DNA of 50,749 bases from Terriglobia bacterium (GCA_020073545.1 JAIQEZ010000017.1:1-50749), one strand, 5' to 3'; shown: positions 25,305 through 34,626, counted from the first letter of the stretch. A program made the numbers and translations. Notes: a model not told the origin generated them from the letters alone.

Positions 25305-26335
25305 TCCTTGTGGGGCGTGCTGGTAACGTCCGGAGGCCGAGACCTCTTAAGGACACCCGTCTTTTCCATGCGCCGTATAACGTCGGTGGCTTTTGCCGCG
25401 AAGCGGCCTTGGGGCTCGGCGCGGAGATAGGCCTGCAGCTCCGCGTAAGCGTCGGCATAAGCCTCCTGCCGCGTGTAGACGTCGGCCAGTCGGACGTGAA
25501 TCTCCGCCGGGACCTCGGAGCTCATGGACTCCGCCCGGAGATACTCCTGCTCGGCTTGCTGGTATTGCCCCAGACCGCATTCGGCGGCAGCAAGTTGGTA
25601 ACTGAGCTGCCAGGAGCCCGGGAAATGGCCGATGACCTTTCTCAGGTCCGCTGCGGATTCGGCGAACCTTTTCTGGTGATTCAGGAGAATGCCGAGTTGG
25701 ACGTGAACCTCGTGGAAGCCCGCGTCGCACTCGACGGCTTTCCGGAAGGCGCTTTCGGCGGCCGCGTTTTCACCCTGGAGTTCGAGCGTCATGCCAAGAC
25801 TCGTTTGGGCGCGCGCATAGCAGGGGTACTCCGCCACGGCATTCTCGAGATGTCGACGAGCTTCCGGCAGATTTTCTTTCTGAAACGCCCGCTGGCCCTT
25901 TTCATGCTCCTTGCGTGCCTTCTTGGGGGCGCTCAGGTCGGTTATCGACACCATCGCACCCTTGGACTTGGCCTTTCCCAGGGAGGTGAGCGTAATCGTG
26001 ATGAGGTACCGGCCGTCACCGCGGCGCACGTCGAGCCACTGCTGCTGGGTCTGAAAGCCATCGGCCGTGACCGTAAGGCGGTAAGCCTTTCTTGAGAGGT
26101 TGATGAACCTGAATTGCCCCCTGGAATCGGCGGGCTGGTCGGCCACCACTTGGCCCTCTTGGGTCTCCAGATGCAGGTTGGCAGTCTTGGCGGGGGGCAT
26201 GCCGCGGTCGGTCAGAACTTGCCCTTCCACAACAAAGGTCTGCTGACAGAGCCCTGGGGCAGCACGGAACAAAAGGAGGAAGGAAAGAAGCCCCGCCCAC
26301 GCCGTCGCCAAGGACCACAGACGCTGGTGCCCCAT
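25301..26335 (-). CDS. Exported TPR protein with carboxypeptidase-regulatory-like domain
   Basis: 344 residues. A signal peptide (SLATAWAGLLSFLLLFRAAPGLCQ) is followed by a beta-sandwich of the carboxypeptidase regulatory or CNA-B type (about 32-110: VEGQVLTDRGMPPAKTANLHL, GQFRFINLSRKAYRLTVTADGF). After a Lys-rich linker come about five TPR units (about 135-330: AFQKENLPEARRHLENAVAEYP, ALGMTLELQGENAAAESAF and others). This layout is common in Acidobacteria and is probably periplasmic, for protein-protein contacts. The ATG at 26335 follows GGGAGG. The gene converges on GH127 with overlapping stop codons. Confidence 0.85.
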   Translation of the reverse strand: MGHQRLWSLATAWAGLLSFLLLFRAAPGLCQQTFVVEGQVLTDRGMPPAKTANLHLETQEGQVVADQPADSRGQFRFINLSRKAYRLTVTADGFQTQQQWLDVRRGDGRYLITITLTSLGKAKSKGAMVSITDLSAPKKARKEHEKGQRAFQKENLPEARRHLENAVAEYPCYARAQTSLGMTLELQGENAAAESAFRKAVECDAGFHEVHVQLGILLNHQKRFAESAADLRKVIGHFPGSWQLSYQLAAAECGLGQYQQAEQEYLRAESMSSEVPAEIHVRLADVYTRQEAYADAYAELQAYLRAEPQGRFAAKATDVIRRMEKTGVLKRSRPPDVTSTPHKD

Positions 26336-26670
26336 GGGTAACCTCCCGTGGCCACACCGCGTGACGCACACTCCGCGCCTCGCCGGCGTCTAGACTGTCC
26401 GGACTATACTTCACCCACACCTATGAGTCCAGTCAGAAACCGCAGATCTCGACCAGGAGGTTTGGGCTACGAACCTCAGGTTGTTGATGACTAAGCCGGC
26501 AGCGCGGTCGGGCCGCGGTGGGCTTCGGCTCTTTCTGAGACGGGGTCAGGAACTGCGGAGTGCGAAAGTAACCTCGCGCAACACACTTTTCGTTTAAGAT
26601 AGCGGAAACTCAAGGTGCGAATGGACGGCGGCTCGTGCGCTGGTGTGACGGCTCGACTGGAGGGCATAAC
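26336..26670. other. Divergent intergenic region
   Basis: 335 bp between the divergent TPR and M24 genes, expected to hold both promoters. A plausible but unproven -10-like TAAGAT lies near 26595. No gene seen. Confidence 0.4.
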
Positions 26671-28125
26671 ATGAATCTCAGACGGCGACAGCTCTTTGCG
26701 AAAAGTGGTTTCGGATTGCTCGGTGCCGGCTTCATGTCCCGCGTGGACAGAGTGGCGGCAATGCAACCGTCACCGACCTCACTCACCGCACGCGTGAAAA
26801 AGGAAGCGAGCGGCAACAGCGCGAAGATGCTGCTGCGGCTGACCCCGGGGGAGGAAGGGCCGCCCGAGCCCGCAAAGTTCGACCGGCTGCCACTGGAATG
26901 GAACAAGCAGACCGTCAGGCGCTTCAAGCAGAAGCTTGCTGAGCGTGGCGTCGAAGCTTTCCTGGTACGCGACCCCCTCAACATCATCTACCTGACCGGA
27001 TACTGGCATACCAAGACGGAACGACCACAAGCGACGTTCATGAACAGGGACGACATGGATCCCTGGTTCTTTTACCCCGCACTCGACCGCGACCTGGTGC
27101 GCGGCTGGTGGTTCGGCAACGGCCTGATGTATTTCGATTTCCTCCATGCCGAGGGCGCCTTTCCGAACGAGGGAAAAGTCGTGCAAGGGAAGACGGTGGA
27201 TCTCTTTAAGCTGATGCTGGAAGGCATCAAGAAACGCGGGATCCAGGGGAAGAAAATCGGCCTGGACGGAGAACTCTATCCCTCGGAGAGCGCCAAGGCC
27301 ACCGAAGTTCTTCCAGGCATGGAGTGGGTCAACGTCGGTGACCTGCTCCTCGACATGCGCATCGTGAAGACTCCGGAGGAGCTAGCACTGTGGCGAAGGG
27401 CCTACACTTACTTCGATCGCGCTCACGCGTTTGCGCGAGATTACATCCTGACACACGGCACCGACATTACGGATTACGAAGTGAAGATGGCCACCGAACT
27501 CTGGATCAATGACCAGCTCTATTCCGAGCTGAACCTGGCCAATGGGGCGCCCGACCACGGCGTCAAGAGCGGAGTCGAGCTAGGGGTTCGCGCGGGGCCG
27601 GTGACGGCCTATCCCCATCCCAACCAGCCTTACTACAACCGCATCGGGCGCAACATGGCCCTGCAAATCTCCGGGGCTGCGCAGATCGGCGGCTGTGGCC
27701 ACGAGAACTACCGAATGTTCATCATTGCGGATGCGGCCGGGCAGTTTGATCCGCACATGCGCAAGTTGTGGGAAGTAAGCCAGCGCTGCTGCGACATGCA
27801 AGTGGAATTGCAGGTCGAGGGGGCCACCTGCTCCAGCCTGGCGTACAAGATTCACCAATACCAGGTGGAACAGGGAGTCCAGAAATACATCTACCATCGA
27901 CCCGCTCACGGCGCGGGCATGGAGGGCCATCAAGCTCCGTACCTGGCGCTGGGCGATTACACCGTGCTGCAGCGGAACATGTGCTTCTCGGAAGAACCCG
28001 GGCTGTTCGATCCCGAACACGGGTGCGGCTTCAACTGGAGCGACACGGTCGTTACCGGAGTGAAGTCCGGCTACCGCATGAGCCGCGTGCCTTATTCCAA
28101 GGAGTGGTGCTGGATCAAGTTGTAG
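26671..28125 (+). CDS. M24 (pita-bread) fold protein, creatinase-like, metal ligands mostly missing
   Basis: 484 residues. The N-terminus MNLRRRQLFAKSGFGLLGAG resembles a Tat or Sec signal. The creatinase N-terminal domain (about 75-240, RFKQKLAERGVEAFLVRDPLNIIYLTGYW) precedes a pita-bread domain with YHRPAHGAGMEGHQAPYL (the conserved His) and CFSEEPGLF (one conserved Glu). Of the five metal ligands of M24 aminopeptidases, the two Asp positions (GAAQIGGCGHENYR) and the last Glu (NWSDTVV) appear replaced. It is therefore more like metal-free creatinase-fold proteins than a working aminopeptidase. The ATG at 26671 follows GGAGGG. Confidence 0.85.
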   Translation: MNLRRRQLFAKSGFGLLGAGFMSRVDRVAAMQPSPTSLTARVKKEASGNSAKMLLRLTPGEEGPPEPAKFDRLPLEWNKQTVRRFKQKLAERGVEAFLVRDPLNIIYLTGYWHTKTERPQATFMNRDDMDPWFFYPALDRDLVRGWWFGNGLMYFDFLHAEGAFPNEGKVVQGKTVDLFKLMLEGIKKRGIQGKKIGLDGELYPSESAKATEVLPGMEWVNVGDLLLDMRIVKTPEELALWRRAYTYFDRAHAFARDYILTHGTDITDYEVKMATELWINDQLYSELNLANGAPDHGVKSGVELGVRAGPVTAYPHPNQPYYNRIGRNMALQISGAAQIGGCGHENYRMFIIADAAGQFDPHMRKLWEVSQRCCDMQVELQVEGATCSSLAYKIHQYQVEQGVQKYIYHRPAHGAGMEGHQAPYLALGDYTVLQRNMCFSEEPGLFDPEHGCGFNWSDTVVTGVKSGYRMSRVPYSKEWCWIKL

Positions 28126-28197
28126 GAAGACAAGGTTGGTGGTCGGGTCTACTTTCGAGTCTTGACCATCGGTTGCCGACGATGGATCATGCCAACC

Positions 28198-29439
28198 TCA
28201 GGCTGCGGTTCTCAGATTTGCCTCAGATGGGGGTTTTCCCATCCCCAAGGAGAAATGTTCCGGCCGAAGTTCCGGTCGTTCCTCGGCCAGGATGAATGCT
28301 CGCTCGATCACTTGGCGCAGCTCGCGCACATTTCCCGGCCATGCGTGCTGCTCAAGAGCCCGCGCCGCCTGCGGCGAGAAAATCTTGGCAGGAACATGTG
28401 CTTCCTGGCAGAAGAGATTTAGGAAGTGGCTGCTGAGCGGCGCGATATCTTCGCGGCGCAGACGCAGGGGATCGATCTCAATAGGGAATACCAACACCCG
28501 ATAGTAAAGGTCTTCGCGGAAGCGTCCTTCTTTGACCAGCCGCGGGAGGTTCGCATTGGTGGCGGCGACGACGCGCACGTCCACATGCAAGGTATCAGGG
28601 CTGCCCAGCCGCTGGATTTCTCCCTCCTGCAAGAAACGGAGGATCTTGGCCTGCATCGAAAGAGGCAAGTCGCCGATCTCGTCCAGCAGAACCGTTCCGC
28701 CTTGCGCCATCTGGACCCGGCCGAGGCGCGACTGAAAAGCTCCTGTAAACGCGCCGCGGTTATGGCCGAACAGCTCCGCCTCCAGCAAAGGCTCGGGAAT
28801 GGCCGCGCAGTTGACGACCACAAAGGTGCGCTCGCGCCGCGGGCTTAACGCGTGCAGGGCACGCGCCACCAGTTCTTTCCCTGTGCCGGTTTCGCCGGTC
28901 AGCAGGACGGTGGTCTGCCGCGCAGCCACGAGTCGTGCCAGGCGATACACGCGGCGCAGCGACGGGCTGTGGCCTGTCATACCGGGCAAGGGTTCGGAGT
29001 CCTCCACCGACGCGGGGGAGCGCGCCAGGGGGCGCAGGACCGGTTCTTGCAGTTCGGCCGGAATGCGCACCTCGCGGGAACTCTGCAGCAGATGAAACAG
29101 CTCGCTCGAGTCAGACGCCAACCCCGGGCTGTCGCCGGCAGAGGTCTTCACGGCCTGGGAGTCGAGCACCAGGATTTCCACATCCGGGTGGCGTGCGCGA
29201 ACCATGCCGACGAGTTCACGCAAATCCAGGTCCGGCAGGCATCGATCTAGCAACAAGGTTCGGCATTTGCCTTCCTCCAGCAACGCGAGAGCCTCCGCGC
29301 CGCCGCAAGCTTCCTCCGCAAACCAACTGCGTGCCGCGAGCTGCTGGAGAATCCGCTGACGAAAGAGCGGGTCGGGGCTTGCCACAATGGTGGAGAGGTG
29401 ATCCTGGCAGACACTGTCAAGGGCACTGGTTGTCATCAT
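28198..29439 (-). CDS. Sigma54 activator (NtrC-like) lacking a DNA-binding domain
   Basis: 413 residues. A divergent receiver domain (1-125) keeps a likely phosphoacceptor Asp65 (LLLDRCLP) but shows SPDP where the acidic pair should be. The AAA+ domain (about 155-385) is complete: Walker A GETGTGKE, the sigma54-contact loop GAFTGAF, Walker B GTVLLDEIGDLP, and the arginine-finger region RFREDLYYRL-like. The protein ends at HFSLGMGKPPSEANLRTAA with no Fis-type helix-turn-helix. Such activators (FlgR of Helicobacter is one known case) work from solution. The start follows a GAGGAG. It is third in a minus-strand series after an OmpR-type regulator and a kinase-like protein. Confidence 0.9.
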   Translation of the reverse strand: MMTTSALDSVCQDHLSTIVASPDPLFRQRILQQLAARSWFAEEACGGAEALALLEEGKCRTLLLDRCLPDLDLRELVGMVRARHPDVEILVLDSQAVKTSAGDSPGLASDSSELFHLLQSSREVRIPAELQEPVLRPLARSPASVEDSEPLPGMTGHSPSLRRVYRLARLVAARQTTVLLTGETGTGKELVARALHALSPRRERTFVVVNCAAIPEPLLEAELFGHNRGAFTGAFQSRLGRVQMAQGGTVLLDEIGDLPLSMQAKILRFLQEGEIQRLGSPDTLHVDVRVVAATNANLPRLVKEGRFREDLYYRVLVFPIEIDPLRLRREDIAPLSSHFLNLFCQEAHVPAKIFSPQAARALEQHAWPGNVRELRQVIERAFILAEERPELRPEHFSLGMGKPPSEANLRTAA

Positions 29440-29603
29440 CTCCTCGTTGGGTAAGCTCTATTTTTGCCACGGCATTCTTAAATAGGGATTAGCTCAAGAT
29501 TAAACTTTTCTAGGTCGAAGGGACGGGCAGGCTTCAGCTTCGACTGGGGGCGGTGAGCCATCCCATGCCTTGGGCAGAGGAGTTTCATGAGTGAATTCCA
29601 GCT

Positions 29604-30440
29604 TCAGGTTGCGGGTGCCAAGGGAAAGCGCGCGTGAATACGGCCGGCGTCAGGCCCTTCGGCCACGATTTCGAGCCTACCTCCCAGGCCCTCCACCAGA
29701 CGCCGGTTGATAGCCCAACCCATTGCGCCGGTCTTGACTGCGTGAGAAAACAGCAAGCCAGGGTTGGCGATATCCTCCAGCACTTTGACCTGCAGGTACT
29801 GCAAGTCCAAACGCGGAGGCAGCAGCGACACAAGAGCTTCTCCGTCAGACGCCGAGATCTCCGTCTCGAGCACCCCTCCTCCGGCGCTGCTCTGAATCAC
29901 CCAGGCAAGCAAGCTCTGAAGCGCTTCGCGGAGACGGCCCGGGTCGACGCAAATGTTCGCGGTGCCCTCCGCCGTGAGTTGAAATTGGATTTCTCGGGCT
30001 TGCGCCAGTCCCTGCACTTCCGCCTGCATCTCGCTCACGATCTGTTCCAGGGCGACACTCTGAGGGGGACCTGCCGGGGCACTGGATTCGGCAAGAGCAC
30101 GTAGCGAGACAATCAACTGCACCAGGTGGTCGACGAGCTGCAGCGACTGTTCGAGTACGGACCGGTATTCCGACACCGAGCCTATCCCCAGAAGCGCCAA
30201 CTCCATCCCGCCGCGCAAAGCGGTGACGGGCTGGGCCAGCCGATGAGCCAGCGCTCCCAGACAGGCGCGGCAGCACTCGGAAGCCGCCTGGCTTCCCGGG
30301 GAATCGTGGGCGGGGGTCACTGTTGGTGGCAGCGGGTTCCCACCCCCGGGGGTTTCTCTCGGCGGCAAACTGCCGGTGTCGGCTGCCGGCAGTTCCGGTC
30401 GAACCAGCTTCACTTCGTTCGGCATGGTCTCAAGCCTCAT
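29604..30440 (-). CDS. Degenerate sensor histidine kinase-like protein
   Basis: 278 residues. A Pro-rich N-terminus without membrane helices is followed by a HisKA-like helix with the H-box ALAHRLAQPVTALRGG (about 68-83). The ATPase-like half has REALQSLLAWVIQ where the N-box should be and no DxGxG loop, but a recognisable final GAMGWAINRRLVEGLGGRLEI. ATP binding and phosphorylation are therefore doubtful; it may act as phosphotransferase, phosphatase or scaffold. The ATG at 30440 overlaps the end of the response-regulator gene by 11 bases; an ATG at 30425 is the alternative. It is probably cytoplasmic and co-transcribed with both regulators. Confidence 0.75.
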   Translation of the reverse strand: MRLETMPNEVKLVRPELPAADTGSLPPRETPGGGNPLPPTVTPAHDSPGSQAASECCRACLGALAHRLAQPVTALRGGMELALLGIGSVSEYRSVLEQSLQLVDHLVQLIVSLRALAESSAPAGPPQSVALEQIVSEMQAEVQGLAQAREIQFQLTAEGTANICVDPGRLREALQSLLAWVIQSSAGGGVLETEISASDGEALVSLLPPRLDLQYLQVKVLEDIANPGLLFSHAVKTGAMGWAINRRLVEGLGGRLEIVAEGPDAGRIHARFPLAPAT

Positions 30441-31104
30441 CCCCGATGTGGTAGCCAACGCCCCGAACCGTGCGGATCAGCTTGTGCTCGTGGCCGCTCT
30501 CAACCTTCTTGCGCAGGTAGTTGATGTACACGTCCACGACGTTGGTCATAGTATCGAAGGTGAGATTCCACACGTGTTCAATGATCATGGCGCGAGTCAC
30601 GCAACGACCGGCGTTGCGCATCAGGTACTCGAGCAAGGCGAATTCTTTGGGCGTCAGCTCGATCGCTTGGCCGGCGCGCTTCACGGTCCGTTCCACGCGG
30701 TTCAATTCCAGGTCGCCCACCCGCAACACGACCTCCGCGGGCTGCGCGGCCCGACGCAAGAGCGCTCGCACCCGTGCGGAGAGCTCGCTGAAGGAGAAAG
30801 GCTTGGTGAGGTAGTCGTCGGCCCCCAGGTCCAATCCCTTCACCCGGTCCTCGACGCGGTTGCGCCCGGTCAGAATCAGAACGGGCAGGGCAGGTTTGGA
30901 TTCGCGGATGTGTTTCAGCACATCCAGGCCGTCCACGCGGGGGAGGGACAGGTCGAGGACCGCCAGGTCATAATCGAATTGGTTGACCATGAATTGCGCT
31001 TCATCACCGTCCTGAGCGACATCCACGGCGTATTGCTCGGCTTCCAGACCCTTCTGAACAAAACTGGCCACCGGTTTATCGTCTTCAGCTATGAGGACAC
31101 GCAT
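30430..31104 (-). CDS. OmpR/PhoB-family response regulator
   Basis: 224 residues. The receiver domain has the acidic pair EDD (7-9), phosphoacceptor Asp51 in LAVLDLSLP, Thr at LILTGR and Lys101 in LTKPFSFSEL. The winged-helix DNA-binding domain follows (LTPKEFALLEYLMRNAGRCVTRAMIIEHVW, then DVYINYLRKKVE and IRTVRGVGYHI). All key residues are present, in contrast to the partner kinase. The start has GAGGGTGAG in front. It is first in the module with the kinase-like protein and the HTH-less sigma54 activator. Confidence 0.95.
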   Translation of the reverse strand: MRVLIAEDDKPVASFVQKGLEAEQYAVDVAQDGDEAQFMVNQFDYDLAVLDLSLPRVDGLDVLKHIRESKPALPVLILTGRNRVEDRVKGLDLGADDYLTKPFSFSELSARVRALLRRAAQPAEVVLRVGDLELNRVERTVKRAGQAIELTPKEFALLEYLMRNAGRCVTRAMIIEHVWNLTFDTMTNVVDVYINYLRKKVESGHEHKLIRTVRGVGYHIGDEA

Positions 31105-31327
31105 CGTCTCACCCTCATTCCCATTGTGACTGCGAGAAGCGAAACTCGGCCGGGGGCCGGTCTGGCTTCTCTCATGAAGGACTCACCTTCATTAACCACA
31201 ACTTATTTCGGCGGGACGGATCTAAAAGTTGAAGAAATTTCCAACAAGGCCCCCGGTTGGCGAGCGTAGGTCGTAGGAACCATGGCAAATTCGGTGCCAG
31301 CCAATTGCTCGGCGCCCGAGTCCGCTG

Positions 31328-31430
31328 GTCCCGTGCCTGCCTGGTTAGGTCCTTTTCGGAAGCGTTCGCAGTCAACCAAAGCGCCGTGTGGGCAGAGCGG
31401 GTTCGGGGCTTCCTTGGGCGGTCACGGGAC
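31328..31430 (+). mobile_element. TIR repeat, family B, copy 1
   Basis: About 103 bp starting GTCCCGTG and ending CACGGGAC, i.e. terminal inverted repeats. The inside contains CAGTCAACCAAAGCG and TTTTCGGAAGC. It matches 36538-36645 in reverse orientation. Non-coding. Confidence 0.7.
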
Positions 31431-31884
31431 TGGTCCGAAGGAGGAGCATTCAGAACCAGCCCAATCCTTCGCATTTGCCTGGAGTTGAAAAGATAGATAC
31501 CTCTCTCCGTTAAACAGATAATTAACCGCGTCGATAGATGATTCGGGGAGGATTGGAAGCTACTGCCATGGAACGTGATTATTGCGATGCATCTAAGCAC
31601 ACCTCGGCGGGTGTAGTGGAGTTGCGGACAACCTGGCGCATGTTCTACACCTCCACGAGCGGCTCGCCGGACATGCTGTTTATAGTCCTCACCCCGTCGT
31701 ACGGACGGCAACTTGAGCTGCTTCCTGGATCTCCTGCCCACCATCCTTCAGGAGAGTGAGACATCCGACACCCACTGAAGGGACTTCAGAACAGGGCCGA
31801 CTTAACCCCTGGGGGAGAAATTCCTGGCTCAGGCCGGGGCCAAGTGCTGACTCGGGCCGGTGCAGCCGTCCGCGTGGAAAAGGC

Positions 31885-31944
31885 ATGATTACCCGATTGC
31901 TTCCGGAAGTCCTGGTGGTGGACGACGATCCCGCCGTCCGCTAG
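31885..31944 (+). pseudogene. Response-regulator N-terminal fragment
   Basis: ATG at 31885 encodes MITRLLPEVLVVDDDPAVR and then stops at TAG (31942). EVLVVDDDPAVR is the first strand and acidic pocket of a receiver domain. Nothing receiver-like follows in any frame, so this is the stub of a lost regulator gene. Confidence 0.65.
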
Positions 31945-32166
31945 TCATTCGCAGGGAACCCGGCTGAGTAAAACCGCTTCCCTCCCGTTCTCGACGGATC
32001 GGGGTGAAACTTCCCGCTTTCTTCCTGCGGTTTCCATGGGCTCCCTCCTCCGGGGCTTCGTGCGCGAATCTTTCACCCCACCTACCTGATAAGGATTAGA
32101 ATGTGCCCCGTACCGTCGGGGCGTTGCCAGCCCGCGCTCGCGAGTCTACATCTAAGGAGGGCCACC

Positions 32167-34425
32167 TTGAAACGCGCCGCCCGTCTGCTGCTTGGATTCA
32201 TTCTTCTCTCGCTGCTTTTCCTCTCTGCCCAGTCCGGCCGGCCTGCTGAGGTAGGCAAAAAGCTGTTGACGCTCCAGGAGGTCATCCAGGCCGACCGCAT
32301 CGTCGCGCCGGGAATCTCCGCCCTGCGGTGGCGCCCCGGCGGCAAGCAGGTGACCTTCGTCCGCCCCGGGGTGCCGGGGAAACGCGTAGATTCCCGGCCC
32401 CCGGCAAGCTCAGGGCAAGCTCCAGCGGGGGTCCATGCGGATGTTTCCACGCTCTGTGCGTACGACTTGGAGCATCACACCGAGAGGGTGCTCTTCGATC
32501 TCTCGGATCGCAAAGAGAAATTTGACCTCAAATCTTACCAGTGGTCTCCCCGAGGCGACGCGATCCTGCTGGAAGGCGAAAACGATCTCTGGCTGCTGAA
32601 TCCCCAAACCGGAGGACTGCGGCGACTGACCCAGGATGCAGATGTGGAAGAAGTTCCGGCTTTCTCTCCGGCGGGTGACCGGATTGCGTTTGTGAAGAAG
32701 CACGACCTCTATGTGCTCGACCTCGAGAGCGGCGCCGCGCGGCGACTGACGCGCGATGGCAGCGACACCATTTACAATGGCCGGCTCGACTGGGTCTATG
32801 AAGAAGAGCTCGCCAACCGCTCCACGGCGCGCGCCTATGAATGGTCGCCGGACGGCAAGCGCCTGGCTTACTTGCGGCTCGACGATGGCCCGGTTCCCGA
32901 CTATCCCATCACCGAATACCTCGACACACACGTGCGTCTGGTTCACGAGCGCTTTCCGCAAGCTGGCGATCCCAATCCTCTGGCGTCGCTACACGTAGTC
33001 GCCTGGGAGGATGCTGCCGCGGAACCCGCCTCCCTCACCCTAGATGCGAAGCAGGTGGAATACCTCGGTCCCAGCTTTACCTGGACGCCGGACGGCACAG
33101 CCCTCTGTTTCCTGGCGATCAACCGCGCGCAGAGTCAGGTCAGCGTGCATCGCTGGGACCCGGGCACGGGGAAGGATCACGTCCTGCTCGTGGAAGAAGA
33201 TCCCTCCTGGGTGAATTCCCTCGAGCCTCCACACTTCCTGAAAGGCGGCCGCGAGTTTCTGTGGGTTTCCGAGCGCGACGGATGGCAGCACCTCTATCTC
33301 TACTTGGCGGAGGGAAAGCTCCTCCGGCAGATTACCCGCGGCACGTGGATGATCGACCGGCCGATCTTCCAGGAAGCGCCCCTGTTCCAGTTGGACCCAC
33401 AGGAAAACTGGGTCTACTTTGCCGCTACCAACCCGGATCCTCGCGAAAGGCAGCTCTTCCGCGTTCACCTGGATGGCAGCGGCTTGGAGCGAATCACGAC
33501 GGAGCCGGGATCGCACACGCTTGACCTTTCGCCGGATGGCCGCTTCCTGGCCGATACATTTTCCACGGCAGACACGCCGCCGGTGACGCGTCTCGTGAAT
33601 TCCGACAGGACGCTGGCCGCCACGCTCGATTCCCCCGCTAATCACCTCGCTGATTATGCGTTGGGCAAGCGCGAGTTCCTGGAAGTGAAGGCCCACGACG
33701 GCGCCACGCTTTATGCCGAGCTGCTGAAGCCCGCCGACTTTGACCCCACGCGCAAGTATCCAGTGATCGTCGATGTGTACGGAGGGCCGCACATTCAGCT
33801 TGTTCAGAGGCATTGGGAGAATTCCAGCCTCTTGGATCAGCTCCTGGCCCAAAACGGTTTTCTCGTGTGGACGCTCGACAATCGTGGTTCCTGGGGGCGC
33901 GGCCATGCGTGGGAGTCCGTGATTTTCAAAGACATGGGGAAGCACGAACTGGAGGATCAACTGGCCGGCGTCGAATACCTGAAGTCGTTGCCCTACGTGG
34001 ATGGCGCGCGCATCGGCATTCGTGGATGGTCCTACGGCGGGTACATGACGCTTTATGCCCTCACGCACGCCCCGGAGGTTTTCAAGTGCGGCGCAGCGGG
34101 AGCGCCGGTCACTGCCTGGAAGTTCTACGACAGCATCTATACCGAGCGGTACATGCGCACACCTGGCGAAAATCCCGAGGGCTACAAGAACGGGTCGCCC
34201 CTCGAGGCCGCCGCGAACCTGCGGGCCCGGCTGCTGATCATCCATGGAACGTCGGACGACAACGTGCATATGCAAAACACCATCAATTTCCTGGACGCGC
34301 TCATCCGCGCCGGCAAGCCCTACGAGCTCCATTTGCAGCCCGGACAGAAACACGGCTTCCAGGGAGATGTTCCGCGCACCTACGTCGATCAGCGCATCCT
34401 GGACTTCTTCAAGCAGAACCTGTGA
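32167..34425 (+). CDS. Exported DPP-IV-like peptidase (S9)
   Basis: 752 residues. The N-terminal KRAARLLLGFILLSLLFLSA is a signal peptide. A beta-propeller (about 50-480) carries DWVYEEEL, the double-Glu motif that binds the free N-terminus of substrates in dipeptidyl peptidase IV. The alpha/beta hydrolase domain has GWSYGGYM with Ser622, GTSDDNVH with the catalytic Asp at 697/698, and GQKHGF with His729. It should cleave X-Pro or X-Ala dipeptides in the periplasm or outside. The start is the TTG at 32167, because of the perfect TAAGGAGGG in front and because the upstream in-frame sequence has no signal character. Confidence 0.92.
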   Translation: MKRAARLLLGFILLSLLFLSAQSGRPAEVGKKLLTLQEVIQADRIVAPGISALRWRPGGKQVTFVRPGVPGKRVDSRPPASSGQAPAGVHADVSTLCAYDLEHHTERVLFDLSDRKEKFDLKSYQWSPRGDAILLEGENDLWLLNPQTGGLRRLTQDADVEEVPAFSPAGDRIAFVKKHDLYVLDLESGAARRLTRDGSDTIYNGRLDWVYEEELANRSTARAYEWSPDGKRLAYLRLDDGPVPDYPITEYLDTHVRLVHERFPQAGDPNPLASLHVVAWEDAAAEPASLTLDAKQVEYLGPSFTWTPDGTALCFLAINRAQSQVSVHRWDPGTGKDHVLLVEEDPSWVNSLEPPHFLKGGREFLWVSERDGWQHLYLYLAEGKLLRQITRGTWMIDRPIFQEAPLFQLDPQENWVYFAATNPDPRERQLFRVHLDGSGLERITTEPGSHTLDLSPDGRFLADTFSTADTPPVTRLVNSDRTLAATLDSPANHLADYALGKREFLEVKAHDGATLYAELLKPADFDPTRKYPVIVDVYGGPHIQLVQRHWENSSLLDQLLAQNGFLVWTLDNRGSWGRGHAWESVIFKDMGKHELEDQLAGVEYLKSLPYVDGARIGIRGWSYGGYMTLYALTHAPEVFKCGAAGAPVTAWKFYDSIYTERYMRTPGENPEGYKNGSPLEAAANLRARLLIIHGTSDDNVHMQNTINFLDALIRAGKPYELHLQPGQKHGFQGDVPRTYVDQRILDFFKQNL

Positions 34426-34448
34426 AGAGCGAGTTCAAGAAGTTGAAG

Positions 34449-34487
34449 AGTTGAAAGGGCTAAAGGCTTAGCTTTTTCAACTTTTTC
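34449..34487 (+). terminator. Intrinsic terminator after the S9 peptidase
   Basis: Stem AGTTGAAA (34449-34456) plus GCTAA (34459-34463), loop AGGC, TTAGC (34468-34472) plus TTTCAACT (34475-34482), followed by TTTT to 34486. Confidence 0.7.
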
Positions 34488-34489
34488 GA

Positions 34490-34509
34490 CCCTGCCTGCA
34501 CAGGCAGGG
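34490..34509. repeat. CCTGCCT hairpin
   Basis: CCCTGCCT (34490-34497), loop GCAC, AGGCAGGG (34502-34509), similar to the hairpin in the rnpA tail. Confidence 0.5.
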
Positions 34510-34566
34510 TCTTCGACTGGTTTGACGGTACTTTGCGGCCTGTGCGGCGCAGAGCCAGAGAAAGGC

Positions 34567-34598
34567 CGCAGACCTCGGAGAAACGAGGGCTGCGCTAC
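34567..34598 (-). repeat. GTAG-footed REP hairpin
   Basis: On the minus strand GTAG followed by CGCAGCCCTCG, loop TTTCTC, CGAGGTCTGCG: an 11-bp stem with one mismatch. This is REP architecture, with a stem unlike the other REPs here. Confidence 0.6.
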
Positions 34599-34626
34599 GG
34601 CCCTTGAAACGCACCTGGAGGAGATC

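Larger units (their letters stand above)
31105..32166. other. 1-kb gene-free region with repeat and decayed regulator
   Basis: It holds the family-B repeat (31328-31430), a 19-codon response-regulator start (31885-31944), and otherwise nothing recognisable. The promoter of the OmpR-type regulator should lie at its left end; AAGGAGGG before 32167 is the ribosome-binding site of the peptidase gene. Confidence 0.45.

Noticed and set aside
31172-31744. 190-codon minus-strand frame
   Set aside because: No family resemblance, no usable ribosome-binding site, runs through the family-B repeat.
33040-34353. 437-codon minus-strand frame
   Set aside because: Antisense shadow of the DPP-IV-like peptidase, which has all catalytic motifs.
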